Assembly: GCA_003427395.1 (NCBI GenBank)
Contig: BFEA01000287.1
Coordinates: forward strand, 1,467,117 to 1,509,913
Origin: Chara braunii
Taxonomy: Eukaryota > Streptophyta > Charophyceae > Charales > Characeae
Direction: 5' to 3'
Length of the DNA: 42,797 nt
Translations under genes and position numbers: made by a program
Shown here: one piece after another, positions 8,778 through 19,762 of the stretch
Layout: every line of letters begins with the position of its first letter
How positions within the stretch are numbered: position 1 is the stretch's first letter
The notes under the pieces: generated by a model
What the model was told of the DNA's origin: nothing
The model's database searches: none
What the model saw: only the letters and a program-made list of their open reading frames with translations

Positions 8778-9842
8778 GTAAGTCTGGTTAGGAATTAGAT
8801 TGTTCTTCAATCTTCCCATCAGCGCTGAATTACTATCGAGTTCAAAGTTGCAAAAATTTTTCTTTTTCGGTGTTCTATTTAGTTCGGCATTTACTTTCAA
8901 TTCGGTATTCGGACTTATAAGTCGGATTTCTGTTTTCTTCCGATATGCTGCTATTTGAGTTCCGATTGAGTAAAACTAATCCAATAATTGATTAAGTTTC
9001 GGATTTCTGATGTTACACGAATCAGGGTTGAATCGGTATCATGTTGAAATTCGGCGTTTCTGATGTCCATTCAGCATTCCGTTTTTTCGGCATTTTTGCT
9101 GCAAATCCTATATTTCGTTGTCTTTTGGATTTCCGTTGTCTTTCAGTATTGGGAATTAGGGTTACGAAAATCTTTGGGTTGTAGATCAACTTGGGGGGAA
9201 TTCGAACGTTTTGGGACCGAAAATCCGGAATTTCGCGGAAATGCGGAAAATTAGGGTTGGGACTGAAATTTTCGCGAAATATTTTTTTCGTTCCCCTTGT
9301 CGGAGAAATTCCGAAAATAGGTTTAGGCTTTCAAGAATCGGATTTTGACGATGGAAACTCCCGAAAATTCGCGTTTTTGAAAAATTCGAGCGTTTCTTCT
9401 GAAATTTTCCGAATTTTTTTTTAGCACACTAAGCCGTATCTGACCCTCAAACTGCAACTTCCAGGTAGTTCACTTTGTAACGGTGAACTCCCGGACTCAA
9501 AGTGATCTCAAAGAAACTTAATCATATACCTTTCAAATTCGTTTATTATCATGATTGCAATTACTATTATTGATTATCTTATTGCAAATAATGATTATTG
9601 GTTATCTTTATTACAAATATTATTTTACTGATTATCATTCAGATTTCTTTCGTTAATTATCATTAATTAATTTTATTGATTAAATCATTATTAATTTCTT
9701 ATTACGAATTTTTGAAGGGTTTACGGGAAATTTATTTTTCCTGTTTGATTAGGTGTCTACAGTCCATCAGTGGGACAGGGGATTGTATGTATATTGCTTG
9801 ATTGTTCTACCCCTGTTCCCACTCTACCTACCCCCCCTGTAG
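8778..9842 (+). other. Putative leader intron of the retrotransposon
   Basis: A full-consensus donor (AAAG/GTAAGT, exon end at 8777) lies 28 nt after the PBS. A strong acceptor (pyrimidine-rich ACCTACCCCCCCTGTAG, AG at 9841-9842) lies just before the gag start region. An alternative acceptor is CTACAG at 9757-9762. The interval is A+T-rich, especially 9520-9740, with many TTCGG motifs earlier, and has no open coding frame. The downstream gag is G+C-richer. The pattern fits a ~1.06-kb spliceable leader, but no transcript data support it here. Confidence 0.45.
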
Positions 9843-9888
9843 TTTGTGAACACCGGCACCTCTCAAGTACCGCATCAGTTCAGACTGA

Positions 9889-11360
9889 TGTCAATGGAAC
9901 AGGACACCGCGGCACTGCCACGGCGCAGTGTCAGGATCGCAGTTCGTGTCCGCCCTGCGGTACCTCCAAGACCCAAGAGATTCAGCAGACGGACGACTCC
10001 AGCAGGCATCAAGTACGGCATTGACAGTACAAGACACCACCGGAGATCTTCCCGCATGCCCGGTCCGAGAGGCCAACGAGCCTTTGGATGACTATCGTGG
10101 GCGGCTACAGGCATTTACAGACGCCGTAGCCGCCGTCGAGGCTCAGCACGCTGCGGCAGAGGCAGGACGTCAGCGGCTGACCAACGAGGCGGCAGCCGAA
10201 GCTCAGCGAACAGCTTAAACTGACAAAGCGGCACGAAACAGACGGACGCGACGAAGCAAATCAACGAACGCATCGATCACGTCGTCACCATCATCGGCGA
10301 CATAGGTGTTTTCAACGGACCGGACACGATCAGCAGCACGGTGGCCGCCATCAAGACGGACATCACCAAGCTACAGATGAGACCGGACGCCGCTACAAAG
10401 ACGTTCAAGATGCCGCACTTCGACATCTGCAAGTTCAACGACTACAACAAGTCGGACGCTTTGACATGGTGGCAGCGTTTCCTCACGGAAGCGTCATGCC
10501 GCACTGTCCCGGCGAACGACATGTTGAAGGCCCTCTATTTGCAACTGATTGGAGGAGCCCAGGCATGGATGAACCACCTGGCGGCCACCCACAAGTGCAC
10601 CATCGCCGAACTCCACACGCACATCACGTGGAAGGAGTTCGAGCAGCTATGGTTCACCCGGTTCATGGTCCGCAACGTCGTGAAGGCGGGCATGAATGAG
10701 GTGTACACATGCTCTCAGGGGAACATGCCAACTCGAGACTGGACAACGAAGAGGCAAGAGATAGTGACCACACCAGGCTTCGACTTGACGTTCCCAAATC
10801 AACGATCCGAATTCTTCTCGCGATCATGCGCGGGATTGCCGTCGGCATTTGGTAATGATTACGACAATACCACATTCCAAGGCATTCTGGATCGAGCGAA
10901 CTTGGTCATCCAAACGGACGACAAGGCAGCTAACGAGAGACAATCCCAGCCGCACTATGTGGCTAAGCAGGCCTATCAACGTCCGGCACATAACAATACC
11001 GTGATTTCTGAGGAAACCGACGACCACCACGCTGCAGCAGCATCCTCGAGTGATGGAGGAATTGTCGCAGCGCTCCCGCCGAAGCGTCCCAGGAGAGTTC
11101 GAAAGAACAAGGCGACACAAGAGACGGCAGCGACGGGAGCAAGGCAGCCATGGACGGCATATACAATCACCAAGAAGGTCTATGACCTACGTCAGAAGTA
11201 CCGATACTGCCCTTGGTGCAACGAAGTCACCCATGTGACCGCACAATGCCTCCAAAAAGGCAAGGCACGAGTACCCCGTCCAGCAAACTCGGGAAACTGC
11301 ATTACGCAAGGAGAGGGGCGACGTCTCTCCTCACTCCGCCAGACCCGGTTGCCTTTCTAG
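9889..11360 (+). pseudogene. gag: gag (capsid-nucleocapsid), frameshifted
   Basis: Gag forms the particle shell and binds the element RNA. Frame 9928-10218 encodes a charged, Ala-rich N-terminal region with DDYRGRLQAFTDAVAAVEAQ, then a stop at 10216. After a frame change near 10240-10260 the main ORF 10341-11360 carries the capsid-like region, including DALTWWQRFLTEASCR, GGAQAWMNHLA and FEQLWFTRFMV, typical of a retrotransposon gag domain. It is followed by basic linkers and a CCHC zinc knuckle (CPWCNEVTHVTAQC, 11208-11249). An ATG at 9889 in another frame could be the original start if another frameshift lies before 9928. The frame drifts away from the protease frame after about 11290. Whether that was once a programmed shift cannot be told. 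Confidence 0.85.
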
Positions 11361-12289
11361 CAATCGATGTCACTACCGGGGAGCATGCGTTAGTCGCTGA
11401 TTCTCGTGCTACGTACGAGGATTACGCCGCCCAGCTGGTACCACCATTAGACCAGCCTAGCAACGTGCATGAAAATTGCGTATGCGCAGTCTGTACACTG
11501 TCGGCAAGTGATCCAGTCAGTTCGCCACTGCTTTCCGAGGACTCGACATCGTGGTCAAGACTTGAGGAGCTTGACCCGCTCACGAGAGAGGATTTCGCTT
11601 GGATACCTCTACCCTCGACCGAAACATTGCCAAGGCCGCATTGCAACGCCTTGATGGCAAATCTACGCTTCTACTTGCACACTACAGTACCAACTCCGTT
11701 GACGAACGACGGGGTAGCGGTTGTCGATCTCCGCTCCTACCTTGCGACAACCTGTAGTGCCTTGATTGATTGCGGAGCGTCTCGCAACTTCATGAGTCAA
11801 GCCTTTATGGCCCGCGCAGGTCTTGGCCCGCGCATTCGAAGGAAGACGCAACCCACTCAAGTTACACTCGCGGACAGCTGCACGCAAAAGTCAATTGACC
11901 GTTGCATTGACGGCGTTCTGGTCTACTTTGCGCCACTTGCGTGCGAGCCGGTGTCTTTTGACATCCTCGACACCAAGTTCGACATGATAGTCCCATGTAC
12001 GATGGCGACCCCTCACACTTCGATTGCTTGTCACGTGGTTTCCGTTGCGAGAATTCGCGACGCCATTGCTCGAAATGACGTCGAGGAGATGGGCCTTGTA
12101 TTCTTGCATGCTCTCCCCTTGCCGGACGGACCAGCCGCGTCACCGCCGGACCCACGCATTTCTCACCTCTTGGACGAGTATAGAGACGTTTCGAGGCTCC
12201 CACCAGAACGGTTCCGGATCGGCCCATACGTCACGGGATCACTCTCGAGGCTGGCGCCGCCCCTCCGCGTGGATGTATCTACCGCATGA
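11284..12289 (+). pseudogene. pol: Retropepsin-like aspartic protease region of pol
   Basis: A single open frame holds a linker with the paired-cysteine motif CVCAVCTL and then a retropepsin-like domain centred on ALIDCGASRNFMSQAF. The active-site triplet is at 11768-11779, where DCG replaces the usual DTG/DSG. This reads as the family's own variant or a Ser/Thr-to-Cys change. The later hydrophobic strands FDILDTKFDMIVPC and the C-terminal region are intact. The domain would cleave Gag-Pol. The frame ends at 12289; the RT frame already shows coding sense from about 12244 ([10 protein letters not shown]), so a frameshift separates the two. Confidence 0.8.
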
Positions 12290-13697
12290 GCGAAGAGGAA
12301 CTCGAGATGCTTCGTGCACAACCCGATGATCTTCTCGACAAGGGCTGGATTCGCCCTAGTTGCTCGCCATACGGTGCACCTGTTCTCTTCATCCGGAAGA
12401 AGAACAAAGATCTACGGTTATGCATTGACTATCGAAAACTTAACGCACAAACCGTAAAGAGCGTCGGCCCTCTCCCTCGGATTGATGATCTCCTTGAGCG
12501 GTTAGGCGGCGCGACGTACTTCTCGAAGTTGGATTTGAAGTCAGGTTACCACCAGATTGAAATCCAGCCTCAAGACCGGTACAAGACCGCGTTCAAGACG
12601 CAGTACGGGCATTTTGAGTGGGTCGTCATGCCATTTGGCCTCACCAATGCCCCCGCAACGTTTCAAGCAGCGATGACGTCTGAGTTTCGGGACTTGCTCG
12701 ATCATGATATCTTGGTTTATAGTAGGACGTTGGACGAACACATCATACACCTTCGCGTTGTTTTGAATCGTTTGCGACTAGCCAAGTACAGAGCGAATCT
12801 CGACAAGTGAGATTTCGCCAAGCAAGAGCTTGAGTACTTGGGTCATTTTGTCACGCCGAAAGGCATTCGTCCCTTAGCGGGCAAGATCCAAGCCATCGTG
12901 GATTGGCCGGAACCCCGTTGCACGACGGATGTACGCTCTTTCATGAGGTTGGCTGGATATTATCAGCGATTCGTCGAGTCATACTCGAAACTAGTTGCTC
13001 CTTTGTCGAGACTTCAGTCCCCGAAGGTGCCCTTCGAATTCGACGACGCAGCCCGTGGCGCGTTCACTACGTTGAAGGCAGCGATGCAAGCCGCACCTGC
13101 CCTCCGTATATACGACCCCACCCTACCCACCCAAGTATATACGACCCCATCCTTAGTGACCGTGGTGCGCTGTTGGAACAGTGTCACGAGGACGATTGAC
13201 ATCCGGTTGAGTATTTCTCCCAAAAGGTGCCTCTCGTCAACACTCTCGACGACGCTAGGAAGAAAGAGCTACTCGCGTTCGTCACCGTTCTCAAGCGGTG
13301 GCACCACTTTCTTCTCGATCGTCGGCGTTTCAAATGGAATACGGACAACAATCCGTTGCCCTTTTATAAAACGCAAGACACGGTCACTAGCACGATCNGT
13401 CGATGGATGTATTACATCGATCAGTTCGATTTTGACCCGTGTCACATTCCTGGTCCCGCCAATCGAGCTACCGACGCCCTTTCACGACGGCCCATCTTTT
13501 GTGCCATTGTGACCACGGCATTCGACCTCGATGACAATCTGCAGCAGCATTTCGTCAAAGGCTACAAGCCCGATCCGACTTACTCTACGCTTTACGCAGA
13601 GCTTTCATTGGATCACCCGCCGGCTAGCCACTATCGGATTTCCGACGGGTTCCTTCTCCTTCACACGAGAGGAAAGGATTTGTTAGTTGTGCCCTAA
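12244..13697 (+). pseudogene. pol: Reverse transcriptase and RNase H region, inactivated
   Basis: RT motifs appear in order: [44 protein letters not shown] and [16 protein letters not shown]. The expected YxDD catalytic box is missing: [13 protein letters not shown] stands where it should be (about 12697-12726), implying a small deletion. A TGA at 12808-12810 interrupts the thumb side, after which GHFVTPKGI and LAGYYQRFV continue in the same frame. Near 13140 the frame changes and the first RNase H acidic motif (TDAS-like) reads TTPS. A second TGA (13197-13199) replaces a Trp codon. RNase H resumes with FSQKVPL, TDNNPLPFYK and GPANRATDALSRR, and the frame ends at TAA 13695-13697. No active enzyme could be made. 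Confidence 0.9.
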
Positions 13698-15073
13698 GAT
13701 CGCATCTTACAGACTCGTCTTCTCGGCGAATTCCACGACGCACGACTTTCGGCACACCTTGGCGTGAACCGCACACTAGCACGCCTCCGCTAGCGTTTTC
13801 ACTGGCTCGACGTCCATCATGATGTCACGAGGTACATTTGAGTCATGTGCAGTTTGCCACCGTAACAAGGGTCGATCTCGAGTCCCCTCTGGCGAACTGA
13901 AACCGTTGCCGATTCCTCGTGCACCACGCCTCTCCATTGCTATGGACGTGACAGGCCCGTTTACCCGCGATCGCCACGGCCATGACGGTATTCTCACGGT
14001 CGTTGACCGTTTGAGCAAGTATGCTCGCTTCCTTCCTTGCAAGTATCATGCTGCAGCACCTGAGCTCGCACGACTCTTGCACACCGGTTGGATTACCAAC
14101 CAAGCTGTTCCGGAAGACAGTGAGCGACCGAGATACTCGTTTCATGTCAGCCTTTTAGACTTCTCTCATGGCTGAGTCCGGTACGACAATGAAACCGAGC
14201 TCGGCTCGGCACCCGCAGACGGATGGTCAGACGGAACAAGCGCACCAGACCGCTCAGATGATGTTGCGTACCCTCATCCGTCCCGACCAGAAAGATTGGG
14301 TTGACCGGCTTCCCGACATCGAGTTCGCCTACAACACTTCGGTGCACCCGACGATCTGCGTCACACCATTCGAGCTACATCATGGTGGAGAGAAAGCACG
14401 GATCTTCGCTGATCTCATTTTGCCACAGGCTGCCGACATATACGTCCCTTGCTCTCCCGCTTCCATCTGGAAGTACCGGGACTTGCTGATCAAAGCCCGC
14501 GCAAATATGCAAAAGGCTCAGATCCGCATGCAGCAGCAGGCTAACCGACGTCGACTTCCATGTCCTTTCCGCGAGGGAGACCTTGTTTGGGTCCTCTCCG
14601 AGGAATTTGCACTCGTGCACGATGTTTCGCGCAAACTCCTTCCGAAATGGTTCGGACCATGGGAAGTCACTTCTGCCGTTGGAGACGACCCCACAGGTCC
14701 TTCCTTCGTGATCAACATTCCACCGCACCTAACAGTGCATCGGGTCTTCCACGCATCGAAGCTGGCCATCTACACACCACCTTCAACTGACGAGTTCCCT
14801 GGACGTCGATCACAAGATCCGCCTTCTATGGACGGACATCAGGAAGTTGACCGAGTCATCACGCACCGCAAGTATGGCAACAAGCCAAGGCAGTACAAAG
14901 TCACATTCAAGCAATGTGCGTCTGATGACACTCGGTGGATTTCCAATACAGATTTGCAGACTTCTGCACCCCTCATCTTCGCCGATTATGAGAAGCGACA
15001 CCTTGCTAAGGACGCAGCTCGTCCCGCCCGACCCATCCCGGTATCGGAGAGACAACTTCGCCCTCGCAGGTAG
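13698..15073 (+). pseudogene. pol: Integrase with chromodomain, frameshifted
   Basis: The zinc-binding HHCC region reads HDARLSAHLGVNRT, then, after two stops and a frame change, CAVC (near 13849). The catalytic core keeps all three acidic residues with correct spacing: Asp in MDVTGPF (13945), Asp in VSDRDTRF (14126) and Glu in HPQTDGQTE (14234), giving D(59)D(35)E. A frameshift near 14118 and a TAG at 14156-14158 (Trp expected) split the core. The last ORF, 14168-15073, holds the C-terminal domain with KLLPKWFGPWEV and VHRVFHASKL (a GPF/Y-like module). A chromodomain-like segment follows at 14843-14998 (EVDRVITHRKYG, then RWISNTDL, then FADYEKR). Chromodomains steer integration toward marked chromatin. 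The stop at 15071-15073 lies 24 nt before the 3' LTR. Confidence 0.9.
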
Positions 15074-15083
15074 CTCGGTCTTT

Positions 15084-15097
15084 TAAGAGGGGGAGTG
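15084..15097 (+). other. Polypurine tract
   Basis: TAAGAGGGGGAGTG lies directly before the 3' LTR start (TGTTACATC at 15098). It is the expected plus-strand priming site. Confidence 0.8.
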
Positions 15098-16486
15098 TGT
15101 TACATCTTCGACGCACACGGGTCCTACCGGACCCGACTTAGGGCCGGAGGGACACATCAGGTCCTAAAGGCCCAACCTTGGGGTATTACAGGCCCTCAGG
15201 GCCTGATCTTGGACCAGTACCCGACGGGCAGGCCCAAACGGCATTATCCTTTGGGCCTGGCGGCACTCTTGAGGCTGCCGCCCGCCGATTGGGGCTGAAC
15301 CGTCCATCTGGACGGTTCAGGGCATGGCCAGGCCTCGCAGCATTGAGGCCGTCCTCTGCCCCATCGTTATAAAGTACCGGTACAGCCTCACTTGGATGCA
15401 TCGACCCACCGGCACTCTACGCGGTGCGGTAAGGTCGGCGCCAGAGCGGCGTTTGAGCGCTATTCTGAGCGCAGGAGGAAGGACAACAGCAGCGCGAGCT
15501 AGCGCAGCGGCAGCAGCAAGGACAGCAGCAGCAGCACGGCGGCCATCGCCGCCTCAGCAGCAGCAGGGCAGGTACCAGGAGGCGAGGATCTCTTCCTCCC
15601 TCCACAGTCCCGTTCCCCTCCTCACCTCTGTCTTCTCTCTGTCTCCCTCTTCAGACTCCTTCGTCTTCTTCTTCTTTAGAGTGGAGACTTATACTAGCTG
15701 GACCGAGATCAGTGTGGGACTTCGGTGGTATGAGACTGGTACTTACCGGATTGGAGACTTGGAGATCGTTGGGGTTGATANGCTATTCTGAGCGCAGGAG
15801 GAAGGACAGCAGCAGCGCGAGCTAGCGCAGCGGCAGCAGCGAGGACAGCAGCAGCAGCACGGCGGCCATCGCCGCCTCAGCAGCAGCAGGGCAGGTACCA
15901 GGAGGCGAGGATCTCTTCCTCCCTCCACGGTCCCGTTCCTCCCCTCCTCACCTCCGTCTTCTCTCTCTCTCTCTCTCTCCCTCTTCAGACTCCTTCTTCT
16001 TCTTCTTCTTCTTCGTCTTCTTCTTCTTCAGAGTGGAGACTTATACTAGTTGGACCGAGATCAGTGTGGAACTTCGATGGTATGAGACTGTGGTACTTAC
16101 CGGATTGGAGACTTGGAGATCGTTGGGGTTGATAATTGGCGACATCACAGTTCAAACACCGGTTACATTTGGACTCTGTATCCCCGACATTGGTGACCTA
16201 TGGTCCTCGACATTTTGATCTTGTTGGATGACATTTTGGACTACCATATCGGTGACCTATCAGATTCTACCTCGGTGACTTTCGGTGCTGTCTACCTTCC
16301 CCCACCTCTTCGTCTCTCCTCCCCCATTTCATCTGTGTATGATGTGTACGGGGCTGAGCATCCTCTCTGTATGGCTCAGACCCCACCATCTCACGATTGT
16401 ATGTGTGTGGAGTGATGCTATGTGAGTCAGTCTATGTGAGTCAGTCCGTTTATCAGACTTCCGTTGCATCTATACTCATCCTACAT
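15098..16486 (+). repeat. 3' LTR, internally duplicated and 3'-truncated
   Basis: 15098-15780 aligns with 5' LTR positions 7624 to about 8337, and 15782-16486 aligns with 7985-8689. Positions 7985-8337 are therefore represented twice, with an N (15781) at the join. The final 44 bp of the LTR (8690-8733 in the 5' copy, including ATGTAACA) are absent, and unrelated sequence starts at 16487. By eye the first half differs from the 5' LTR at roughly 20 or more sites, while the second half differs at only five. Confidence 0.9.
15459..16134 (+). repeat. Direct duplication inside the 3' LTR
   Basis: GCTATTCTGAGCGCAGGAGG begins both copies (15459 and 15782). Copy 2 has the longer CT and TCT microsatellites seen in the 5' LTR, while copy 1 has shortened ones. 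The copies meet at a single N. Confidence 0.9.
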
Positions 16487-18188
16487 CTGCACCCTGCAGA
16501 AAAAGTCCAAATGGGATAAAAACACCAAGCACCAAAATTAAGTTGTGACAGAACGGCTGGACAGCACCTTCCCTTTCGTTTTTTATTTTAATATTTGACG
16601 TTCAACATACCATCTCACACCGATCATAACAGCGTACGAATTAACCAATCCCATCACGTGGCAATCTGGCAAAGGGTAGAGGAGCCCTTAGGGGCAGACT
16701 TCAGGAGTGCTATGCCATGCCACGCATTCATTGCATTGTTGATTGCTGAAGCTCGCCCAGCTCTGTTTAGACAATTTCCTGCAAATTGTCATCTTATACG
16801 TGGCATGGCAACAAATTGTCATCTTATAGGAAAAACGAGAAATAAAAACATATCAGAGGACACTACTAAGAACTTCCAAATTGTCATCTTATACGTGCTT
16901 CCTTCCAGGATATGGAAAAAAAAGAGGCAACAAAAAAAAAGAACCCAAAGCACCCCTGGAATCCTAGCCACCTGAAAAGCATCATTTGTATCATCTTCCT
17001 CTTTATAGGGTCATTTCCTTTCCTACCTGTGAAGGAAGAAAGCTACAATCGCTTCGCTGCATGACCACGTGGACACAATCTAGCAGAGGAAGGTTCCCAC
17101 CCATCCCCCATTACACAGGCCCACTCCCTATCCTCCCACCGTATGCTCAGGGAAAAAATACACATGCATCTCTGTTGCCCACAATTCTTTTGTACTACTT
17201 TCAAGCCCACGATTCTTCGGCACACCTCCCAAGACCAGGCAGACCAACCGGTTTATCCTAGTGCGAGGCTATGCCCGCTTAGCCCCTACGGGCCTTATTT
17301 GCAGCAAGGTCGGCCGCCCTAAGTGAAGGCAGGCACGACAGGCCCTCAGGGCCTCGTTTTCAGGGTACCCCCGCAAATGGGGAAATTCAGGCAGTTGCAC
17401 AGCATCAGTTGGTTGAATGAACTGAGGCCCTGGGCCGCCTGTGTGAATGAATGTAAAGCAGGCCCTGGGCTGGGTACGGGTACCGGGCCAAGCACAGGCC
17501 GAAAGCAGTTGGGCACATGCAACTACTTCAGGCCCAANNCCTGCATTCCTCGTGACTGGGCCTCAGGCTACCGNGGCCTACTGGAAGCTTCTTGGACTGG
17601 ACGCAGGCAGGCCACTGGGATATAGGAAAGGGCCTGCCTCCTCATTTGACATTCGGGTGCTGGCTGCATGCGGCGACAGCGCTGCTGCGCTATTTTGCTG
17701 GCTGGCGCCCTCGCACTCACGGGCGAGTGTGGAAGAAGCAGGCAGCCATAGACACGCTGCCTGCTGTAAGCTGGGTTGGGCGCAGGTTGGTCCTTGGGTG
17801 CTAGAGGCATCTGTGCGGTGAGGATCGGGGTTGAGAGCGAAGCGAGAGTCATACCTGGTGCTTGAGGCGAGCGACATTGGCTGCATATGCTCGTACTTCG
17901 GTGAAGCTGTTGATGTCAACTTCGGCATTGTAGTAGTAGGCTAGATAGGATCTGCCATCTTGTAGTCTGGGCGCCGAGCGCCAATAGGAGACCAACTCTT
18001 GTTCTTTGTTGATGATGATGAGAGACAACTTCAGCATTGTCAATTATGAACTATTGCTGTGTTCTTATTTGGTATAACTCGTGATGCCATTCTGCTTATG
18101 GTTCGAGGTCATGGCTATTTGGTCACTCATGTATGATGCTGTTTGAGTTCTGGAATTCGCTATCGCTCATCTTCCTTCACTAGGCTTA
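16487..18188. other. Non-coding stretch with small repeats
   Basis: No gene recognised. AAATTGTCATCTTATA occurs three times (16783, 16813, 16878). Around 17260-17600 is G+C-rich, with CAGGCCCTCAGGGCC-type palindromic words and N bases at 17538, 17539 and 17574. The short ORFs on both strands look like chance. Confidence 0.5.
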
Positions 18189-18296
18189 TAGCCAACTAAA
18201 AATTAGAGTCTGCAAAATTCCCACGAACCACCCCAATAGGCGATAGCCAACTAAGAATTAGTCTGCAAATTTCCCAAGAACAACCCCAATAGGGGA
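18189..18296. repeat. Tandem duplication, ~54-bp period, two copies
   Basis: Units starting ATAGCCAACTAA(A/G)AATTAG (18189, 18243) share GTCTGCAAA, TTCCCA and ACCCCAATAGG. Confidence 0.8.
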
Positions 18297-18959
18297 CGGC
18301 AAGTCCGGTGACACCAATTTGCATTGGCACCATGGAAGGAGGCAGAGGTACAGTCGAGAAGGTCGCTTCAGGGCTATACTCTGAGGTGGTGGTACTCCAC
18401 AGAAAAAAAACGCTTGCCTCCTGTGTAGATAAACACCAGATAATGCAGAGCATATCTTTCGTCAACTTGGATTCCACATCTAATTGTGCCATTTCACTTC
18501 CAGTTTCTTGCCCAAGCAACTCGCCCAATGTCAGTATCCATGCCACCTCCTTCACAACTGCGATGAACCGTCAAGATGAATGTAGAGCCATCAAAGACTG
18601 TCAATCGTACCAAGACTTCGAAAGACCATTCCAGTGAAGACGTCCAGGGACTGTTCGCCATGTCCGTAAGTTTCAATTATGCGTACTGCCGAATGCAAGG
18701 CATATATAATTAGCGTTCCCATTCAATGAGCACTTTCAGCCATCATGCTCTTCCTGTCTCTGAGGTTCAAATCCCTTGAGGAGGAGGGTACATCCTTTCA
18801 AATGGATCGCATCGTGAGGATAACCAAGCCGACACAAAAGCTTTCCACCATCACATCGCACCCAGGTAAACGGAGTTCAGGAAACCACATCGGATCAAGT
18901 ACGGCGGATCAAGTACGGCGTGATTGTGATTGATTTGCTTCTCCGCAACTTCTTCCGTT
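18297..18959. other. Non-coding or unresolved
   Basis: On the minus strand 18676-18494 is open and mildly protein-like, with MANSPWTSSLEWSFEVLVRL and a GGGMDTDIG segment. It has no recognisable domain and could be chance. A GATCAAGTACGGC word is repeated at about 18894 and 18908. Confidence 0.35.
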
Positions 18960-18969
18960 CACATACCAG

Positions 18970-19170
18970 AGGCGAGTCGCTGCACCCTCAGCAACTTCGG
19001 CAATGATGTTTACATATGGGAGAACCCAACAGACAAAATCACTGCATGTCTGGGCAAATAGGCGCATGAATGCAGTCGACATGCTGCAGGCGAGTTGCTA
19101 CACAATCCACAACTTTTATAAGGCAATTCAGAGAGCCAAAATCTCTGCATGTCAGGGGAAAATATAGGTA
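18970..19170. repeat. Diverged tandem duplication, ~110-bp period
   Basis: AGGCGAGT(C/T)GCT(G/A)CAC recurs at about 18971 and 19088, and AAAATC(A/T)CTGCATGTC at about 19036 and 19137. The indels between them are large. Confidence 0.6.
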
Positions 19171-19716
19171 CGTGTGCTACTGGATTCAAAAAGAGCAAGG
19201 GAGGTTGCTTGACAACTGGACCACTTCAGGTATGTTGTGCTGCTGTGGCCCTAAATCTCGTGGACAAGAGTTGCTAGCACCGTGACCAGAAAACAACCAT
19301 TCTTGCTTCTGCGCACCGTTTCTCCGACCACCAAATATCCAACTCCCACACATAAGAGACTGTCACGTGTTTGCGCTCACAACATCCCAACCCTCCCTCG
19401 ACGAAAGAATCCTCCTCTATGCACTTACCCCCAGTTCAAATTGCCAATCAACAGTCAGTGCCTCCAGCACGGAGGCAAAGAAAGAGGAGGATTGCTTCCC
19501 GATTGCCGAGCACGCCGAAAGTGATACCCTGCGAGGAATAACAACCCACAGCGCCCAGCGAGACGATCCATGTCCAGCAAAGTGCCCTAGCGCATGACGC
19601 GTAGGAACGAGCATGCATGTCCTCCTCCCAACTCCCTGGAATCTGTAGGCCCTCCCTCCGATGGTTGTTTTGCGGACTCTAAACATTCCCAAATATACAG
19701 AACCCTCTGACATGTG

Positions 19717-19761
<45 letters not shown>

Positions 19762-19762
19762 A
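19717..19762. repeat. (CT)n(CA)n compound microsatellite
   Basis: About 10 CT units run straight into about 14 CA units. Confidence 0.95.

Larger units (their letters stand above)
7624..16486 (+). mobile_element. Degenerate Ty3/gypsy chromovirus LTR retrotransposon
   Basis: The element is a full-layout Ty3/gypsy retrotransposon of about 8.9 kb. Its parts in order are the 5' LTR, a Met-initiator-like PBS, a leader, Gag with a zinc knuckle, protease, RT, RNase H, integrase with a GPF/Y-like module and a chromodomain, a PPT and the 3' LTR. The order protease-RT-RNaseH-integrase and the chromodomain place it among chromoviruses. Frameshifts, stops and loss of the RT active site make it incapable of autonomous movement. 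No target-site duplication is visible because the 3' LTR is truncated. From memory the Gag and Pol resemble abundant Chara braunii elements. Single N bases at 7753, 7791, 7876, 13398 and 15781 suggest consensus ambiguity between near-identical copies. Confidence 0.95.

Noticed and set aside
7624-16486. Endogenous pararetrovirus or retrovirus with env
   Set aside because: The order is gag-protease-RT-RNaseH-integrase-chromodomain with no further ORF before the PPT; a plain chromovirus explains everything.
18745-18790. tRNA gene suggested by a GGTTCAAATCCC-like box
   Set aside because: No matching A box, acceptor stem or anticodon arm around it. The same applies to GAGTTCGACCC at about 41578.
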